Position numbers and translations under genes: made by a program
DNA from: Porticoccus sp002341315
Lineage (GTDB): Bacteria; Pseudomonadota; Gammaproteobacteria; Pseudomonadales; Porticoccaceae
Reading direction: 5' to 3' (one strand)
DNA length: 64,000 nt
Assembly (NCBI RefSeq): GCF_047634355.1
Contig: NZ_JBLIAL010000006.1
Part shown: piece after piece, positions 33,521-42,236 of the stretch
Layout of the letters: each line of letters starts with the position of its first letter
Position numbering within the stretch: the first letter of the stretch is position 1
Notes under the pieces: generated by a model
The model's database searches: none
Told to the model about the DNA's origin: nothing
The model's input: only the letters and a program-made list of their open reading frames with translations

Positions 33521-34327
33521 ATGGAAACGATAGGAAATGCCATTATTTTTTATGGCCTGAAGGTTGTTATGGCAGCCGTCATCTTTTTTGTGGGTAAATT
33601 TGTGGCTGGCTGGCTGAGGGGCCTGGTAGCCGGCTTGATGAAAAAGAAAGACATGGATGTGGCGATCCAGCAGTTTGTCTCTACGTTGGTTTACTATGCA
33701 TTTCTGACCTTTGTTTGTATTGCAGCGCTGGGTCAGCTGGGTATACAAACGGCCTCCCTCGTGGCCGTGGTGGGTGCCGCCGGTCTCGCCGTTGGCCTGG
33801 CTTTACAGGGCTCGCTGGCCAATTTTGCCGCCGGTGTGCTGATCCTGATTTTTCGTCCCTTTCGTGTTGGAGACTATGTTGAAGTGGCAGGTGTCGGTGG
33901 TACGGTGTCGAAAATACTGGTGTTTACTACCGAGCTGAACACGCCGGACAACAAACGGATCGTGATTCCCAATGGTCAGGTAATGAGCGGTACCATTACT
34001 AACTACTCCACCCACGATACCCGCCGGGTCGACCTGGTGATCGGTATCAGTTACGGCGATGACATCGACAAGGCCAAGGCTGTGCTGCGTGAAGTTGTTG
34101 AAGCAGATAAACGTGTGTTGGCAGATCCGGCCCCGAATATCGCAGTTACCCAGCTGGCGGACAGCAGTGTCAACCTCATTGTCCGGCCCTGGGTTGCCAC
34201 GGGCGATTACTGGGGGGTCTACTGGGATCTCACTGAAGCCATCAAGAAACGCTTTGATAAGGAAGAGATTTCCATTCCCTTCCCGCAGCGCGATGTGCAT
34301 TTGTACCCGGCGGCCGAAAACGCTTGA
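33521..34327 (+). CDS. mscS: Small-conductance mechanosensitive channel
   Basis: A 268-residue MscS (E. coli 286). TM1 is near residues 8-30 and the pore-lining TM3 is GIQTASLVAVVGAAGLAVGLALQGSLANFAAGVLIL with the Gly/Ala packing pattern. The beta domain follows with FRVGDYVEVAGVGGTV and IPNGQVMSGTITNYS, then the alpha/beta C-terminal domain. It opens on hypo-osmotic shock to release solutes. I chose ATG 33521 because GGAG lies 6-9 bases upstream; an in-frame ATG at 33509 would add four residues. Followed by an intrinsic terminator. Confidence 0.93.
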   Translation: METIGNAIIFYGLKVVMAAVIFFVGKFVAGWLRGLVAGLMKKKDMDVAIQQFVSTLVYYAFLTFVCIAALGQLGIQTASLVAVVGAAGLAVGLALQGSLANFAAGVLILIFRPFRVGDYVEVAGVGGTVSKILVFTTELNTPDNKRIVIPNGQVMSGTITNYSTHDTRRVDLVIGISYGDDIDKAKAVLREVVEADKRVLADPAPNIAVTQLADSSVNLIVRPWVATGDYWGVYWDLTEAIKKRFDKEEISIPFPQRDVHLYPAAENA

Positions 34328-34340
34328 AGGTCAAATGCTC

Positions 34341-34368
34341 AAGGCCCCTGTGAAGGGGCCTTTTTTGT
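34341..34368 (+). terminator. Rho-independent terminator after mscS
   Basis: AAGGCCCCT (34341-34349) pairs perfectly with AGGGGCCTT (34354-34362) across a GTGA tetraloop, followed by a run of T. It ends the transcript of the small envelope genes and mscS before glsB. Confidence 0.92.
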
Positions 34369-34389
34369 TCTATAAATAGAGAGGCACAC

Positions 34390-34638
34390 ATGGGTATTCT
34401 TTCCTGGATCGTACTTGGCCTGGTGGCCGGAATTCTTGCCAAATGGATCATGCCGGGCAGGGATGGTGGTGGGTTTATTCTCACGGTGCTGTTGGGTATT
34501 GCCGGCGCTTTTGTCGGTGGCTGGATTGGTTCGCTACTGGGCTTTGGTGGTGCGGGTGGCTTCAGTTTAGCCAGTATCGCTACGGCCACGGTGGGCGCTA
34601 TTCTGATCTTGTTGCTTTACCGACAGTTGAGAAAATAG
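34390..34638 (+). CDS. GlsB/YeaQ/YmgE family membrane protein
   Basis: An 82-residue protein with three hydrophobic, glycine-rich segments (ILSWIVLGLVAGILAKWIMPG, FILTVLLGIAGAFVGGWIGSLLG, ASIATATVGAILILLLY), the pattern of the transglycosylase-associated/GlsB family. These are general-stress membrane proteins without known activity. AGAGAGG precedes the ATG. It lies between two terminators, so it has its own transcript or uses read-through. A paralogue is encoded at 59,312-59,563. Confidence 0.88.
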   Translation: MGILSWIVLGLVAGILAKWIMPGRDGGGFILTVLLGIAGAFVGGWIGSLLGFGGAGGFSLASIATATVGAILILLLYRQLRK

Positions 34639-34699
34639 TGAATTCTGACGCTTGTAGTGATTGACTGCTCCTCTTTCAATTTTTTCAAGCCCCGGCCCC

Positions 34700-34732
34700 A
34701 AAAACGCAGCTTTCACCAGCTGCGTTTTTTTA
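34700..34732. terminator. Bidirectional terminator between glsB and aceK
   Basis: ACGCAGCT (34704-34711) pairs with AGCTGCGT (34718-34725) across TTCACC. It is flanked by A residues on the left and T residues on the right, so it can serve the plus-strand glsB and the minus-strand aceK. Confidence 0.88.
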
Positions 34733-34773
34733 ACCCATCAAATTGGTTGAATAATGGAGGGGTTAGGAGCGTG

Positions 34774-36525
34774 TTAGCGGGCGCGATCAAAGCGTCGTTT
34801 GCGACGGTAGGGAAATACATCGACAATTTTGCCGTTGCGGATTTGCTCCTGCAGTCCCCACCAGAATTCCACATCATAGATATCGCTGTGGAGCGCTTGA
34901 AAGGCTTCCCGGGCAACGGGGTTGCCGGAGAAGAATAACCGGAATTCCTCTGGAAAAATATCGTTGGTTCCCACGGTATACCAGGGGGAGGCCGACATTT
35001 CCTCCTCGTCAGTCTTCGGTTGAGGGATGCGCCTGAAGTGACACTCGGTCAAGGGGCAGATTTCATCATAATCGTAAAACACCACCCGGTTGTGGCGGGT
35101 GACCCCGAAATTTTTCAGCAGCATGTCACCCGGAAAAATATTTGCCGCCGCCAGTTGTTTGATGGCGTTGCCGTATTCCTCGATGATGTTACAGGTTTGT
35201 TGTTCATCAGCCCGCTGCAGGTAGATGTTGAGCGGTGTCATACGGCGCTCGGTATAGAGGTGCTTGATGATCAGTCGGTCTCCCTCGAAGGTCAGCAGCG
35301 AGGGTGCGACTTTCTGTAACTCGGCGAGTAGTTCGTCGGAAAAGCGATCCACCGGAAACGAAAAATTGGCAAACTCCTGGGTATCGGCCATCCGCCCAAT
35401 ACGGTCGTGACGAGAGACCATGTTGTACTTTTCCCGCACGATTTCGTGGGTGACCTCCTTGGGTGGGTCGAACCGATCCTTGATGATTTTAAAGACAATA
35501 TCGTAGGACGGCAGCGTGAATACCGACATCACCATCCCCTTGATGCCCGGTGCAATGACAAACTGATCCTGAGAGTTCCTCAGGTGGCTGACAAATTCCC
35601 GGTAAAATTCCGTCTTGGCGTGTTTGGGAAAACCAATGGACGTGTAGATTTCGTTGTCGCCCTTGTGCGGCATCAATTGCTTTAAAAAATGCAGGTAGAG
35701 GTAGGGCAGTGGAGCATCCACCATAAAATGGGTTCGGGTAAAACTGAACACCACGCTCATCTCTTCCTTGTTGAAAATGGCTGTATCAATAAATAGGCCG
35801 CCTTTTTCATTGTTCAGTACGGGCAGCACCAGTGGAAAAAGTCGGTCGCCGTCGATGATGCGACCGACGATATAGGCCGCCTTACTGCGATAAAACACCG
35901 AGTCGAGCGTATCAAATTTCAGTGCCGAAACCGGATTCTTCAGGTGGGGCAGTAGCTGCTCGTTGAATTCCTGAACGATGAAGCTCACATCCCTGGTGAG
36001 GTTTTCCGGTGGCGTAGAGAACTCGGCATCCAGCAGAATCTGCTCAAACACGGCGGCGATATTGTCAATACCCTCATAGCGCACGTAAATGCTGTATTCC
36101 GCTTCCGGTATCGACGCCATTTGTGAAGACAGTACGTAGATCAGATCGTCATCAATCTTGTCGTGATCATTGATGCAGCCAAATACGGAATTGAAAAAAG
36201 TCTCGGCAATTTCGTAATTGGGGAAGTTAAAAACCAGTTGGGTATAGACGGCCTTTGCCTGGCGCCATAATTCCAGATCGGTAATGTCCTTATTGGTCAC
36301 CGTGGCGAGCAGCTCCGATACCTGGCGCACTTTGGTCTTGTAGAGTTCCAGTCGGTCCACGTTGGCGCTCTGTACTGCATGCCAGTCGGCCTTTTCAAAA
36401 CGCGCCTTGGCACCGAGAGTCATATTCAGGTAATCGGCAAAATAGCTGCGAAAGCCATTGAGGATGGTTTTCGACATCCGCCGCGCAGTGCTGTTACGAA
36501 AAAACCGGGGGTCCGGAGCGGTCAT
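34774..36525 (-). CDS. aceK: Isocitrate dehydrogenase kinase/phosphatase
   Basis: A 583-residue bifunctional enzyme (E. coli AceK is 578) that phosphorylates and dephosphorylates isocitrate dehydrogenase and so diverts carbon to the glyoxylate shunt. Features: the ATP-recognition loop APGIKGMVMSVFTLPSYDIVFKIIKD, the catalytic region GDMLLKNFGVTRHNRVVFYDYDEICPL, and the C-terminal EFRLFFSGNPVAREAF. It is monocistronic-looking here: aceA and aceB are not in the window. ATG 36525. Confidence 0.96.
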   Translation of the reverse strand: MTAPDPRFFRNSTARRMSKTILNGFRSYFADYLNMTLGAKARFEKADWHAVQSANVDRLELYKTKVRQVSELLATVTNKDITDLELWRQAKAVYTQLVFNFPNYEIAETFFNSVFGCINDHDKIDDDLIYVLSSQMASIPEAEYSIYVRYEGIDNIAAVFEQILLDAEFSTPPENLTRDVSFIVQEFNEQLLPHLKNPVSALKFDTLDSVFYRSKAAYIVGRIIDGDRLFPLVLPVLNNEKGGLFIDTAIFNKEEMSVVFSFTRTHFMVDAPLPYLYLHFLKQLMPHKGDNEIYTSIGFPKHAKTEFYREFVSHLRNSQDQFVIAPGIKGMVMSVFTLPSYDIVFKIIKDRFDPPKEVTHEIVREKYNMVSRHDRIGRMADTQEFANFSFPVDRFSDELLAELQKVAPSLLTFEGDRLIIKHLYTERRMTPLNIYLQRADEQQTCNIIEEYGNAIKQLAAANIFPGDMLLKNFGVTRHNRVVFYDYDEICPLTECHFRRIPQPKTDEEEMSASPWYTVGTNDIFPEEFRLFFSGNPVAREAFQALHSDIYDVEFWWGLQEQIRNGKIVDVFPYRRKRRFDRAR

Positions 36526-36543
36526 ACGATCAGTCCAGCTGAG

Positions 36544-37206
36544 TTATTCATCGAGTTTTAAATCAGCTTTCAGTTCTGCCAATCGTTGCCGCGATACTTC
36601 GCGACTCAACGGCGGTTTCTCCGTCGCTTCCCCTGCGGGATCCGGTAAGGCCAACTGCCGACCCTTGCCAAGTTCGCGACAGAGCCGCCGATAATGATCG
36701 AGAAACAGGGGGTAGCTGACCGCCTCTGCCTCATGGGCCAACAGGTACCAGCCAGTGGCCAGTCCGGCGTGATAGACCACCGGGTGAGACCAGTGATGAG
36801 CCGATTTTGGAGAGGGTGCATTGCAGGCCTCAAGATACGCGCTGCGCGGCGAGGGCAGTCCCGCCGGGTTCTGACAGGCCTCACAACATTGCAGCATGCG
36901 GTTCAGCGTAGGCAGATAGTCGGATGTTTCGATCACCCGTTTGGCGCCCAGCAGAATCTGCTCTCGATCGAAGTGTGCCAGTGCGTCCAGCCACAGGCGT
37001 TTTACCTGATTGAGCAGATCGGTATCGGAGTAGGCACTGTAAAACTGGTTGTGAAAATTCAGCCGGAACAGGGCGAACACCTGGTTGATGGTGTCTACCA
37101 GGTGTTCTGGGCGCTCAGGATGTCGCCCAGCTGCGGTCGCTGAGTTCGTCGACGAGGGTGCGACTCCGCGTACTGCCCGGTCGATCAGATCGTTGTTTTT
37201 TTCCAT
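36544..37206 (-). CDS. Lambda-P-like replication protein, putative helicase loader
   Basis: A 220-residue protein. Residues about 35-110 (HLVDTINQVFALFRLNFHNQF, LLNQVKRLWLDALAHF, AKRVIETSDYLPTLNRMLQCC) match the core of phage lambda replication protein P, which recruits DnaB helicase. The basic, Lys/Arg-rich C-terminus ends LAELKADLKLDE. It lies downstream of, and overlaps by 92 bases, the triple-DnaT-domain gene. From memory, a domesticated lambda-O/lambda-P pair named DopC/DopE was proposed as helicase loader in bacteria lacking DnaC and DciA; this gene fits DopE. No phage genes surround it. ATG 37206 is the only plausible start. Confidence 0.7.
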   Translation of the reverse strand: MEKNNDLIDRAVRGVAPSSTNSATAAGRHPERPEHLVDTINQVFALFRLNFHNQFYSAYSDTDLLNQVKRLWLDALAHFDREQILLGAKRVIETSDYLPTLNRMLQCCEACQNPAGLPSPRSAYLEACNAPSPKSAHHWSHPVVYHAGLATGWYLLAHEAEAVSYPLFLDHYRRLCRELGKGRQLALPDPAGEATEKPPLSREVSRQRLAELKADLKLDE

Positions 37207-38239
37207 CGCTTGAGTCCTGGGTATGTGTTTGGTGACGCGACCATTCCCGTTTTACCTGCTGCAGGAACTTGGTGTTCCAGGAGCCATAGAGCTGGCCACT
37301 ATCCCGCCAGTACAAAACAAATTCCGGTACCAGCCGCTCGGCAAAATCGCGGGGGATATTTGCCAGTGTGAGGACCTCAAAGAGCTCTTCTCTGGGTTGC
37401 CAGTCCGCCGCCAATGGGCGAGGCATGGTGTCCTGTTCCATCGTGTGGGTGTACCTGGCCCACTGGCGTTTCACGTGCATGATAAAGCGGCTGTTCCAGG
37501 TACTTGAGGATTCGCCCCGCTCCAGCCAGTAGAGAACAAACTCCGGTATGGCGTCCTCGACAAAGTTACGGTTGATAGCCGCCTGCCGGGTGAGAATCTC
37601 CATGGCATCCTGAGACGGTTGCCAATCCCGGCTGATAGGGGTGTCCTGTCCTCGTCTGGCCGTTTCTGTCTGTTGTGCCCGCCAGAGACGCAGTACATGC
37701 TTGATAAATTTTGAGCCCCAGCTGTAGCGCGGCTCGCCACGTTCCGTCCAATATGTAATGAACTCTGGCAACTGGTCGGCAATGAATGCTGCCGGAATGT
37801 TGTACTGGGCAAGTTGTTGCAGAACGTCATTTTCCGGTCGCCAGTCAGGGGATATGGGCCGGGTACTTTGGTGTGCTGGGGTTGTCGGAAGTGTCGCGGG
37901 AAATTTGCCGGGCTTTGCTGTATTGCTATTGTCGGTACATTGTTCATTAAAGGCAAAGCGCAATAGATTGGCTTCGGTCAGGGGGGGGGATGCAACCAGC
38001 AGAATGCCCTTGTCACGAAGACTGCCCACGACCCGTTGCAGGTCAGCGAGAGACCAGAAGGGGGCAAACTTCTGCAGCTGCCCGCTGTCGATATTCAGCC
38101 AGTCGTAGTCGCCCTGCCGTTCGGGCTTGCCATGACACATCAGTTCATTGAGTAATTGCAGCAAAACCGTCTCCTCCAGGCCAATGGTGGCGGCCAGGGA
38201 GGGAGAAATAATCAGCGGTTTTTCCGGAAGCAGTGACAT
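37115..38239 (-). CDS. DnaT-like replication protein with three tandem DnaT domains
   Basis: A 374-residue protein. Residues about 10-100 form a winged-helix-like N-terminal region (LAATIGLEETVLLQLLNELM, LVGSLRDKGILL-type strand-turn). Three DnaT-type domains follow at about 128-188, 201-263 and 275-336. Each has the pattern D-W-x-P, a mid helix, P-E-F-x-x-Y-W, then S/T-W-x-x-K/R-F and V-x-R-x-W. DnaT domains bind single-stranded DNA during primosome assembly. With the overlapping lambda-P-like gene downstream it probably forms a chromosomal helicase-loading module comparable to DopC/DopE (recalled literature). ATG 38239. Divergent from the TonB receptor. Confidence 0.75.
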   Translation of the reverse strand: MSLLPEKPLIISPSLAATIGLEETVLLQLLNELMCHGKPERQGDYDWLNIDSGQLQKFAPFWSLADLQRVVGSLRDKGILLVASPPLTEANLLRFAFNEQCTDNSNTAKPGKFPATLPTTPAHQSTRPISPDWRPENDVLQQLAQYNIPAAFIADQLPEFITYWTERGEPRYSWGSKFIKHVLRLWRAQQTETARRGQDTPISRDWQPSQDAMEILTRQAAINRNFVEDAIPEFVLYWLERGESSSTWNSRFIMHVKRQWARYTHTMEQDTMPRPLAADWQPREELFEVLTLANIPRDFAERLVPEFVLYWRDSGQLYGSWNTKFLQQVKREWSRHQTHTQDSSDGKKQRSDRPGSTRSRTLVDELSDRSWATS

Positions 38240-38368
38240 GGCGACACTCTATCAGAAAGCGATGGGCAAGTTTATCGGTCACATTCGCTCAGATGTGGTT
38301 TTCTATGTGGTTGCCGCATCGTTACAATAGCGTTTCAAAAAAACAACAAACAGCAAGGTGGCAATGGA

Positions 38369-40426
38369 ATGGTTCCGAAGCAGGCCAGTTTGGTAGGAAG
38401 GCGACCAGCGAGCTGGCTTTGTTGCGTCCTGTTGTCGCTCAAATGGCTGCCGGTATTGGCTGCACCGGCTGAGGGTTATACGGAGGATGATCTGATCGCA
38501 GATATTCCGGTGGCTTTGTCTGTCACACGACTGCCCCAGTCGGTAACAGATACCTCAATGGCGGTTTCGGTTGTTGACCGAACCATGATTGAGGCATCCG
38601 GATTTATCGAAATCCCCGACTTGCTGCGCCTTGTGCCGGGTTTTCAGGTCGGCCTCAGCTGGCGTGATCACCACGCATCGGTGACCTATCACGGTCAGTC
38701 CGACGGTCTCTCGCGGCGTATGCAGGTTTTGCTCGACGGTCGTGTGGTGGTGGGATCACTGTTTGGGCTGGTGGATTGGGATCGACTGGGAATCACCGTC
38801 GATGATATTGAGCGGATAGAGGTGGTTCGCGGTCCAGCGGGGGTTTCCTTCGGCTCCAATGCTTTTGTCGGGGTCATCAATATTGTGACCCAAAAACCCT
38901 ATCACAATCCCGGCTGGCGATTCAGCGCGACCACCGGCAGCCGCGACACCAGTCTGCTTGCGGCACGCTTTGCCCATAGCGGTGACCAATTTGATTACCG
39001 GGCTTCCCTCAGCTACTTCAACACCGAGGGCTTCCGCGGCGTCAATGACGAGTCGATCGCTCGTTCCGGCCGCTTTCAGGGGACTTTTCAGGCGACGCCT
39101 GAAACTTCCCTGGATTTTCAACTGGGCTACGCCGAGGGCCCCTGGGGTCGTGGCGGCAGTGGTGTCTCTGTGGACCCTGTCGGCACCAAGGAAGCCAGCG
39201 AGCAATATGGCAGCATTCGCCTGACTCGCACTACAGATCCCGGCAGTGCCTGGTATCTGCAGTTTGGTTTCACGTCCGGTGAGGAAAACGATAAATTTTC
39301 TGCCGGACTACTGTCGGACTTGCTGGGGGTCGATTCCGCCGATATTGGCGGGGTGATCCCCGGTCAACAGGAGCAGGAGGTGTTTGGTCGCACGTTTGAC
39401 TATCAGGTCAATCGGCGCGATATCGAGTTTCAGCAACTGTTAAACGGGCAGCGCTACCGGATTGCCTGGGGCCTGGGTTATCGTAAGGACATGGTGAATA
39501 GTCTGGAAATCGTCGGCCAGAAAGAGTGGCAGGCCATGGAGACCTTCCGGGCCCAGAGTAATATCGAGTACCGGTTGACTGATCAGCTGTTGTTAAATGC
39601 CGGCGCCATATACGAAAAGAACAATATCAACTCCGGTGAGCTGTCCTGGCGGCTGGGACTTAACTTCACCCCGACTAAAGGCCATATGTTCCGGCTCTCG
39701 GTTGCGGAGAGCTGGCGGCAACCATTTCTGGTGGAGAATTTTCACAATATTGCCGTGCGGCTGAATGATGGTACCGCGATCGAAACGGTTCAGGTAGCGC
39801 CCGAACCGATTGATGCCGAGCGGCTGCGCAGTTACGAGCTGGGCTATATCGGCAGCTGGCGGGATGAGCGCTTGACCGCCGAGATCAAGCTCTATCGGGA
39901 AACCTTCGAGGACGAGATTGAATACGTCTGGGATCCCACTTACCCGGAGGTGGCGTCGATTTTTAATCAGGGCGCCATCCTTGATGTCAATGGCGGCAGT
40001 ACTGCTATCGAGGGAATTGAAACCGGGGCGCGCTGGCTGGCATCCGACCGCACCCGTTTCTGGTTGTCGTATGCCTACGCGGATGCCGATCAGTCCGGTT
40101 TGCCCATGGCCTTTCGCAGCCTCTATCAAACCTCAGCGACACCGCGCCATACCGCCAGCTTGTTGATGTCCCATGATCTCGGTCGCCACTGGCAGGTGAG
40201 TGCCGGTTATTACTATCTCGACGATATGGTCTGGATTCTGTGGGGTTCTGAAACCGAGGCCTATCGACGGCTTGATGTGCGTATTGCCCGCCAGTTCCCG
40301 CTGCGCAATGCCGATTTGAAGCTGGAACTGATTGGCCAGAATCTCGGTGGCGATTACGAGGAGTTCAAGCAGGCCAACCGTTTTGAAACGCGGACATTTC
40401 TGCGCGCCACACTGCAGTTTCACTGA
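38369..40426 (+). CDS. TonB-dependent outer membrane receptor, substrate unknown
   Basis: A 685-residue receptor. The signal peptide covers roughly residues 1-33. The plug domain runs about 45-165 (IPVALSVTRLPQSVTDTSMAVSVVDR, IPDLLRLVPGFQVG, IERIEVVRGPAGVSFGSNAFVGVINIVT), then a 22-strand barrel ending in an aromatic residue (LRATLQFH), as required for outer-membrane insertion. AAGGTGG precedes the ATG by 7 bases and a TACAAT hexamer lies upstream (38323-38328). The ligand is not readable; no Fur box or B12 riboswitch is evident in the 130-base gap upstream, so it is not clearly part of the cobalamin system. Confidence 0.88.
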   Translation: MVPKQASLVGRRPASWLCCVLLSLKWLPVLAAPAEGYTEDDLIADIPVALSVTRLPQSVTDTSMAVSVVDRTMIEASGFIEIPDLLRLVPGFQVGLSWRDHHASVTYHGQSDGLSRRMQVLLDGRVVVGSLFGLVDWDRLGITVDDIERIEVVRGPAGVSFGSNAFVGVINIVTQKPYHNPGWRFSATTGSRDTSLLAARFAHSGDQFDYRASLSYFNTEGFRGVNDESIARSGRFQGTFQATPETSLDFQLGYAEGPWGRGGSGVSVDPVGTKEASEQYGSIRLTRTTDPGSAWYLQFGFTSGEENDKFSAGLLSDLLGVDSADIGGVIPGQQEQEVFGRTFDYQVNRRDIEFQQLLNGQRYRIAWGLGYRKDMVNSLEIVGQKEWQAMETFRAQSNIEYRLTDQLLLNAGAIYEKNNINSGELSWRLGLNFTPTKGHMFRLSVAESWRQPFLVENFHNIAVRLNDGTAIETVQVAPEPIDAERLRSYELGYIGSWRDERLTAEIKLYRETFEDEIEYVWDPTYPEVASIFNQGAILDVNGGSTAIEGIETGARWLASDRTRFWLSYAYADADQSGLPMAFRSLYQTSATPRHTASLLMSHDLGRHWQVSAGYYYLDDMVWILWGSETEAYRRLDVRIARQFPLRNADLKLELIGQNLGGDYEEFKQANRFETRTFLRATLQFH

Positions 40427-40492
40427 TATCCCCACAGGCAAACCCCCTGTGATCACATGGTAGACTGAAAAGCATTTTCGGGAGATTGTTAC

Positions 40493-41863
40493 TTGGCCAG
40501 AAAGAAAACCACCGCCTATGTTTGTAACGACTGTGGTGCGGATTACACCAAGTGGCAGGGGCAGTGCTCCGACTGTGGTGCATGGAATACCTTGACTGAA
40601 GTGCGTCTCGGCGCTGTTACCACCCCGGGTAGCCGCAGCGGCAGTGGCTTTGCCGGGGCTGCCGATGGTGTGGTGAACACGCTGGCGGAAATCGAGCTGG
40701 CCGATATTCCCCGTATCAGCGCGGGTAGTCAGGAGCTGGATCTGGTGCTGGGTGGTGGACTGGTGCCCGGATCCTGCATTCTGGTGGGCGGCGAGCCGGG
40801 CGCAGGGAAAAGTACCTTGCTGCTGCAAACCCTTTGCAAACTGGCAGAGAGTCAGGTGGCGCTCTATGTCACCGGTGAAGAATCCCCGCAACAGGTCGCC
40901 ATGCGGGCCCACCGTCTGGGACTGCCGGTAAACCGGTTGCAGATCATGGCGGAAACCTCCGTGGAAACGGTCTGTGCCACCGCCGCGCGAGTGCAACCGA
41001 AGATCCTGGTGGTTGATTCCATTCAGGTCATGCAGCTTGAGGAGATTGCCTCGGCGCCCGGCAGCGTTTCACAGGTGCGGGAATGTGCCGCAATGCTGGT
41101 TCGCTATGCAAAACAGACGGGCACAGTGTTGTTGCTGGTGGGCCATGTCACCAAGGATGGCAGTCTGGCTGGCCCCAAGGTGTTGGAGCACATGATCGAT
41201 TGTTCGCTGATGCTCGAGGGGACCAGCGACAGCCATTTCCGGACTCTGCGCAGCCACAAAAATCGCTTCGGTGCGGTCAATGAGCTGGGCGTGTTTGCCA
41301 TGACCGACAAGGGGCTGCGCGAAGTGGCAAACCCCTCTGCCATCTTTTTACAACGGGGTGATGAGGTGGCTTCCGGCAGTGTGGTCATTGTGGTCTGGGA
41401 GGGCACCCGGCCCCTGTTGGTGGAGTTACAGGCGCTGGTGGATGACAGTCACCTGAGTAACCCGAGGCGGGTGACCGTGGGACTGGAGCACAACCGGCTG
41501 GCGATGCTGCTGGCGGTGTTGCACCGTCACGGCGGAATCATGGTCGGTGATCAGGACGTCTTTGTGAATGTGGTGGGTGGCGTCAAGGTCTTGGAGACCA
41601 GTGCCGATCTGGCGCTGATCCTGGCGGTTATTTCCAGCTTCCGCGATCATCCTCTGCCCCGTGATCTGGTGGTCTTTGGCGAGGTGGGTCTGTCCGGAGA
41701 GATCAGGCCTGTGCAAAATGGTCAGGAGCGACTGCGAGAGGCCGCCAAACACGGCTTCACGCGAGCGATTATTCCCTTTGGTAATGCCCCTCGCCAACCG
41801 ATCAAGGGGATGGAGGTGATACCGGTGCGCAAACTGACCGATGCGCTGGATGCGCTTGGTTAA
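40493..41863 (+). CDS. radA: DNA repair protein RadA (Sms)
   Basis: A 456-residue branch-migration ATPase active in recombination (E. coli RadA is 460). The N-terminal C4 zinc finger uses Cys11, Cys14, Cys25 and Cys28. The RecA-like domain has the Walker A GGEPGAGKST near 99-108, the RadA-specific KNRFG motif in SHKNRFGAVNELG, and a C-terminal Lon-like domain including DLVVFGEVGLSGEIRPV. The start is TTG 40493 with GGGAG about 9 bases upstream. It stands alone between the TonB receptor and the B12 operon. Confidence 0.95.
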   Translation: MARKKTTAYVCNDCGADYTKWQGQCSDCGAWNTLTEVRLGAVTTPGSRSGSGFAGAADGVVNTLAEIELADIPRISAGSQELDLVLGGGLVPGSCILVGGEPGAGKSTLLLQTLCKLAESQVALYVTGEESPQQVAMRAHRLGLPVNRLQIMAETSVETVCATAARVQPKILVVDSIQVMQLEEIASAPGSVSQVRECAAMLVRYAKQTGTVLLLVGHVTKDGSLAGPKVLEHMIDCSLMLEGTSDSHFRTLRSHKNRFGAVNELGVFAMTDKGLREVANPSAIFLQRGDEVASGSVVIVVWEGTRPLLVELQALVDDSHLSNPRRVTVGLEHNRLAMLLAVLHRHGGIMVGDQDVFVNVVGGVKVLETSADLALILAVISSFRDHPLPRDLVVFGEVGLSGEIRPVQNGQERLREAAKHGFTRAIIPFGNAPRQPIKGMEVIPVRKLTDALDALG

Positions 41864-41900
41864 TGCCTCCCTACCCCCGTCTCTCATGCAAAACCCGAAA

Positions 41901-41929
41901 TTGACTTTGCCCGGTTCCGGGCGTAAATT
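41901..41929 (+). promoter_or_regulatory. Promoter of the B12 riboswitch/btuB operon
   Basis: TTGACT (41901-41906) and TAAATT (41924-41929) are separated by exactly 17 bases, placing the transcript start about a dozen bases before the riboswitch. The spacer contains a perfect inverted repeat, GCCCGG-TT-CCGGGC (41909-41922), which could be an operator or merely chance. Confidence 0.65.
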
Positions 41930-41948
41930 CCTCCTCCTTGCTTAGGCA

Positions 41949-42164
41949 ACAGGTTCTCGGCGCAGCGTTTCAGTGCGTCGAGTGAAACGGGAAGTCGGTG
42001 CGCTACATGACGCCAGTCAAAGGCAAATCCGACACTGCCCCCGCAACGGTAATTGAGTGAACCCGCAGTACGGGTTCAAACGCCAGATCACACAGCCACT
42101 GTGCACATGCATGGGAAGGCGACCTGGCAGGGGAAACCGCTCATGAGTCCGGAGACCGGCCTGT
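41949..42164 (+). promoter_or_regulatory. Cobalamin (adenosylcobalamin) riboswitch
   Basis: All landmarks of the class are present in order: closing stem ACAGG (41949-41953) with CCTGT (42160-42164), GAAACGGGAAGTCGGTG, the GCCCCCGCAACGGTAA core segment, GCCACTG and TGGGAAGGC, then the B12 box GAGTCCGGAGACCGGCC (42145-42161). It lies between a good promoter and btuB, and is expected to shut down B12-uptake expression when cobalamin is plentiful. The choice of adenosyl- versus hydroxo-cobalamin cannot be read here. Confidence 0.95.
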
Positions 42165-42236
42165 CGCTACGCAAACGAACCACGGGGTGTGGTTGCGTTG
42201 GTGTCGACAGTTTTTCTGTTTCATCGCCAATCATAA

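Noticed and set aside
40433..40451. CACAGG/CCTGTG hairpin after the TonB receptor
   Set aside because: Short stem and no T-run follow it, so it is not a convincing terminator.
42169..42198. Hairpin after the B12 riboswitch as an intrinsic terminator
   Set aside because: The nearest T-run starts over ten bases beyond the stem, so transcription termination is unlikely; a translational platform nearer btuB fits better.
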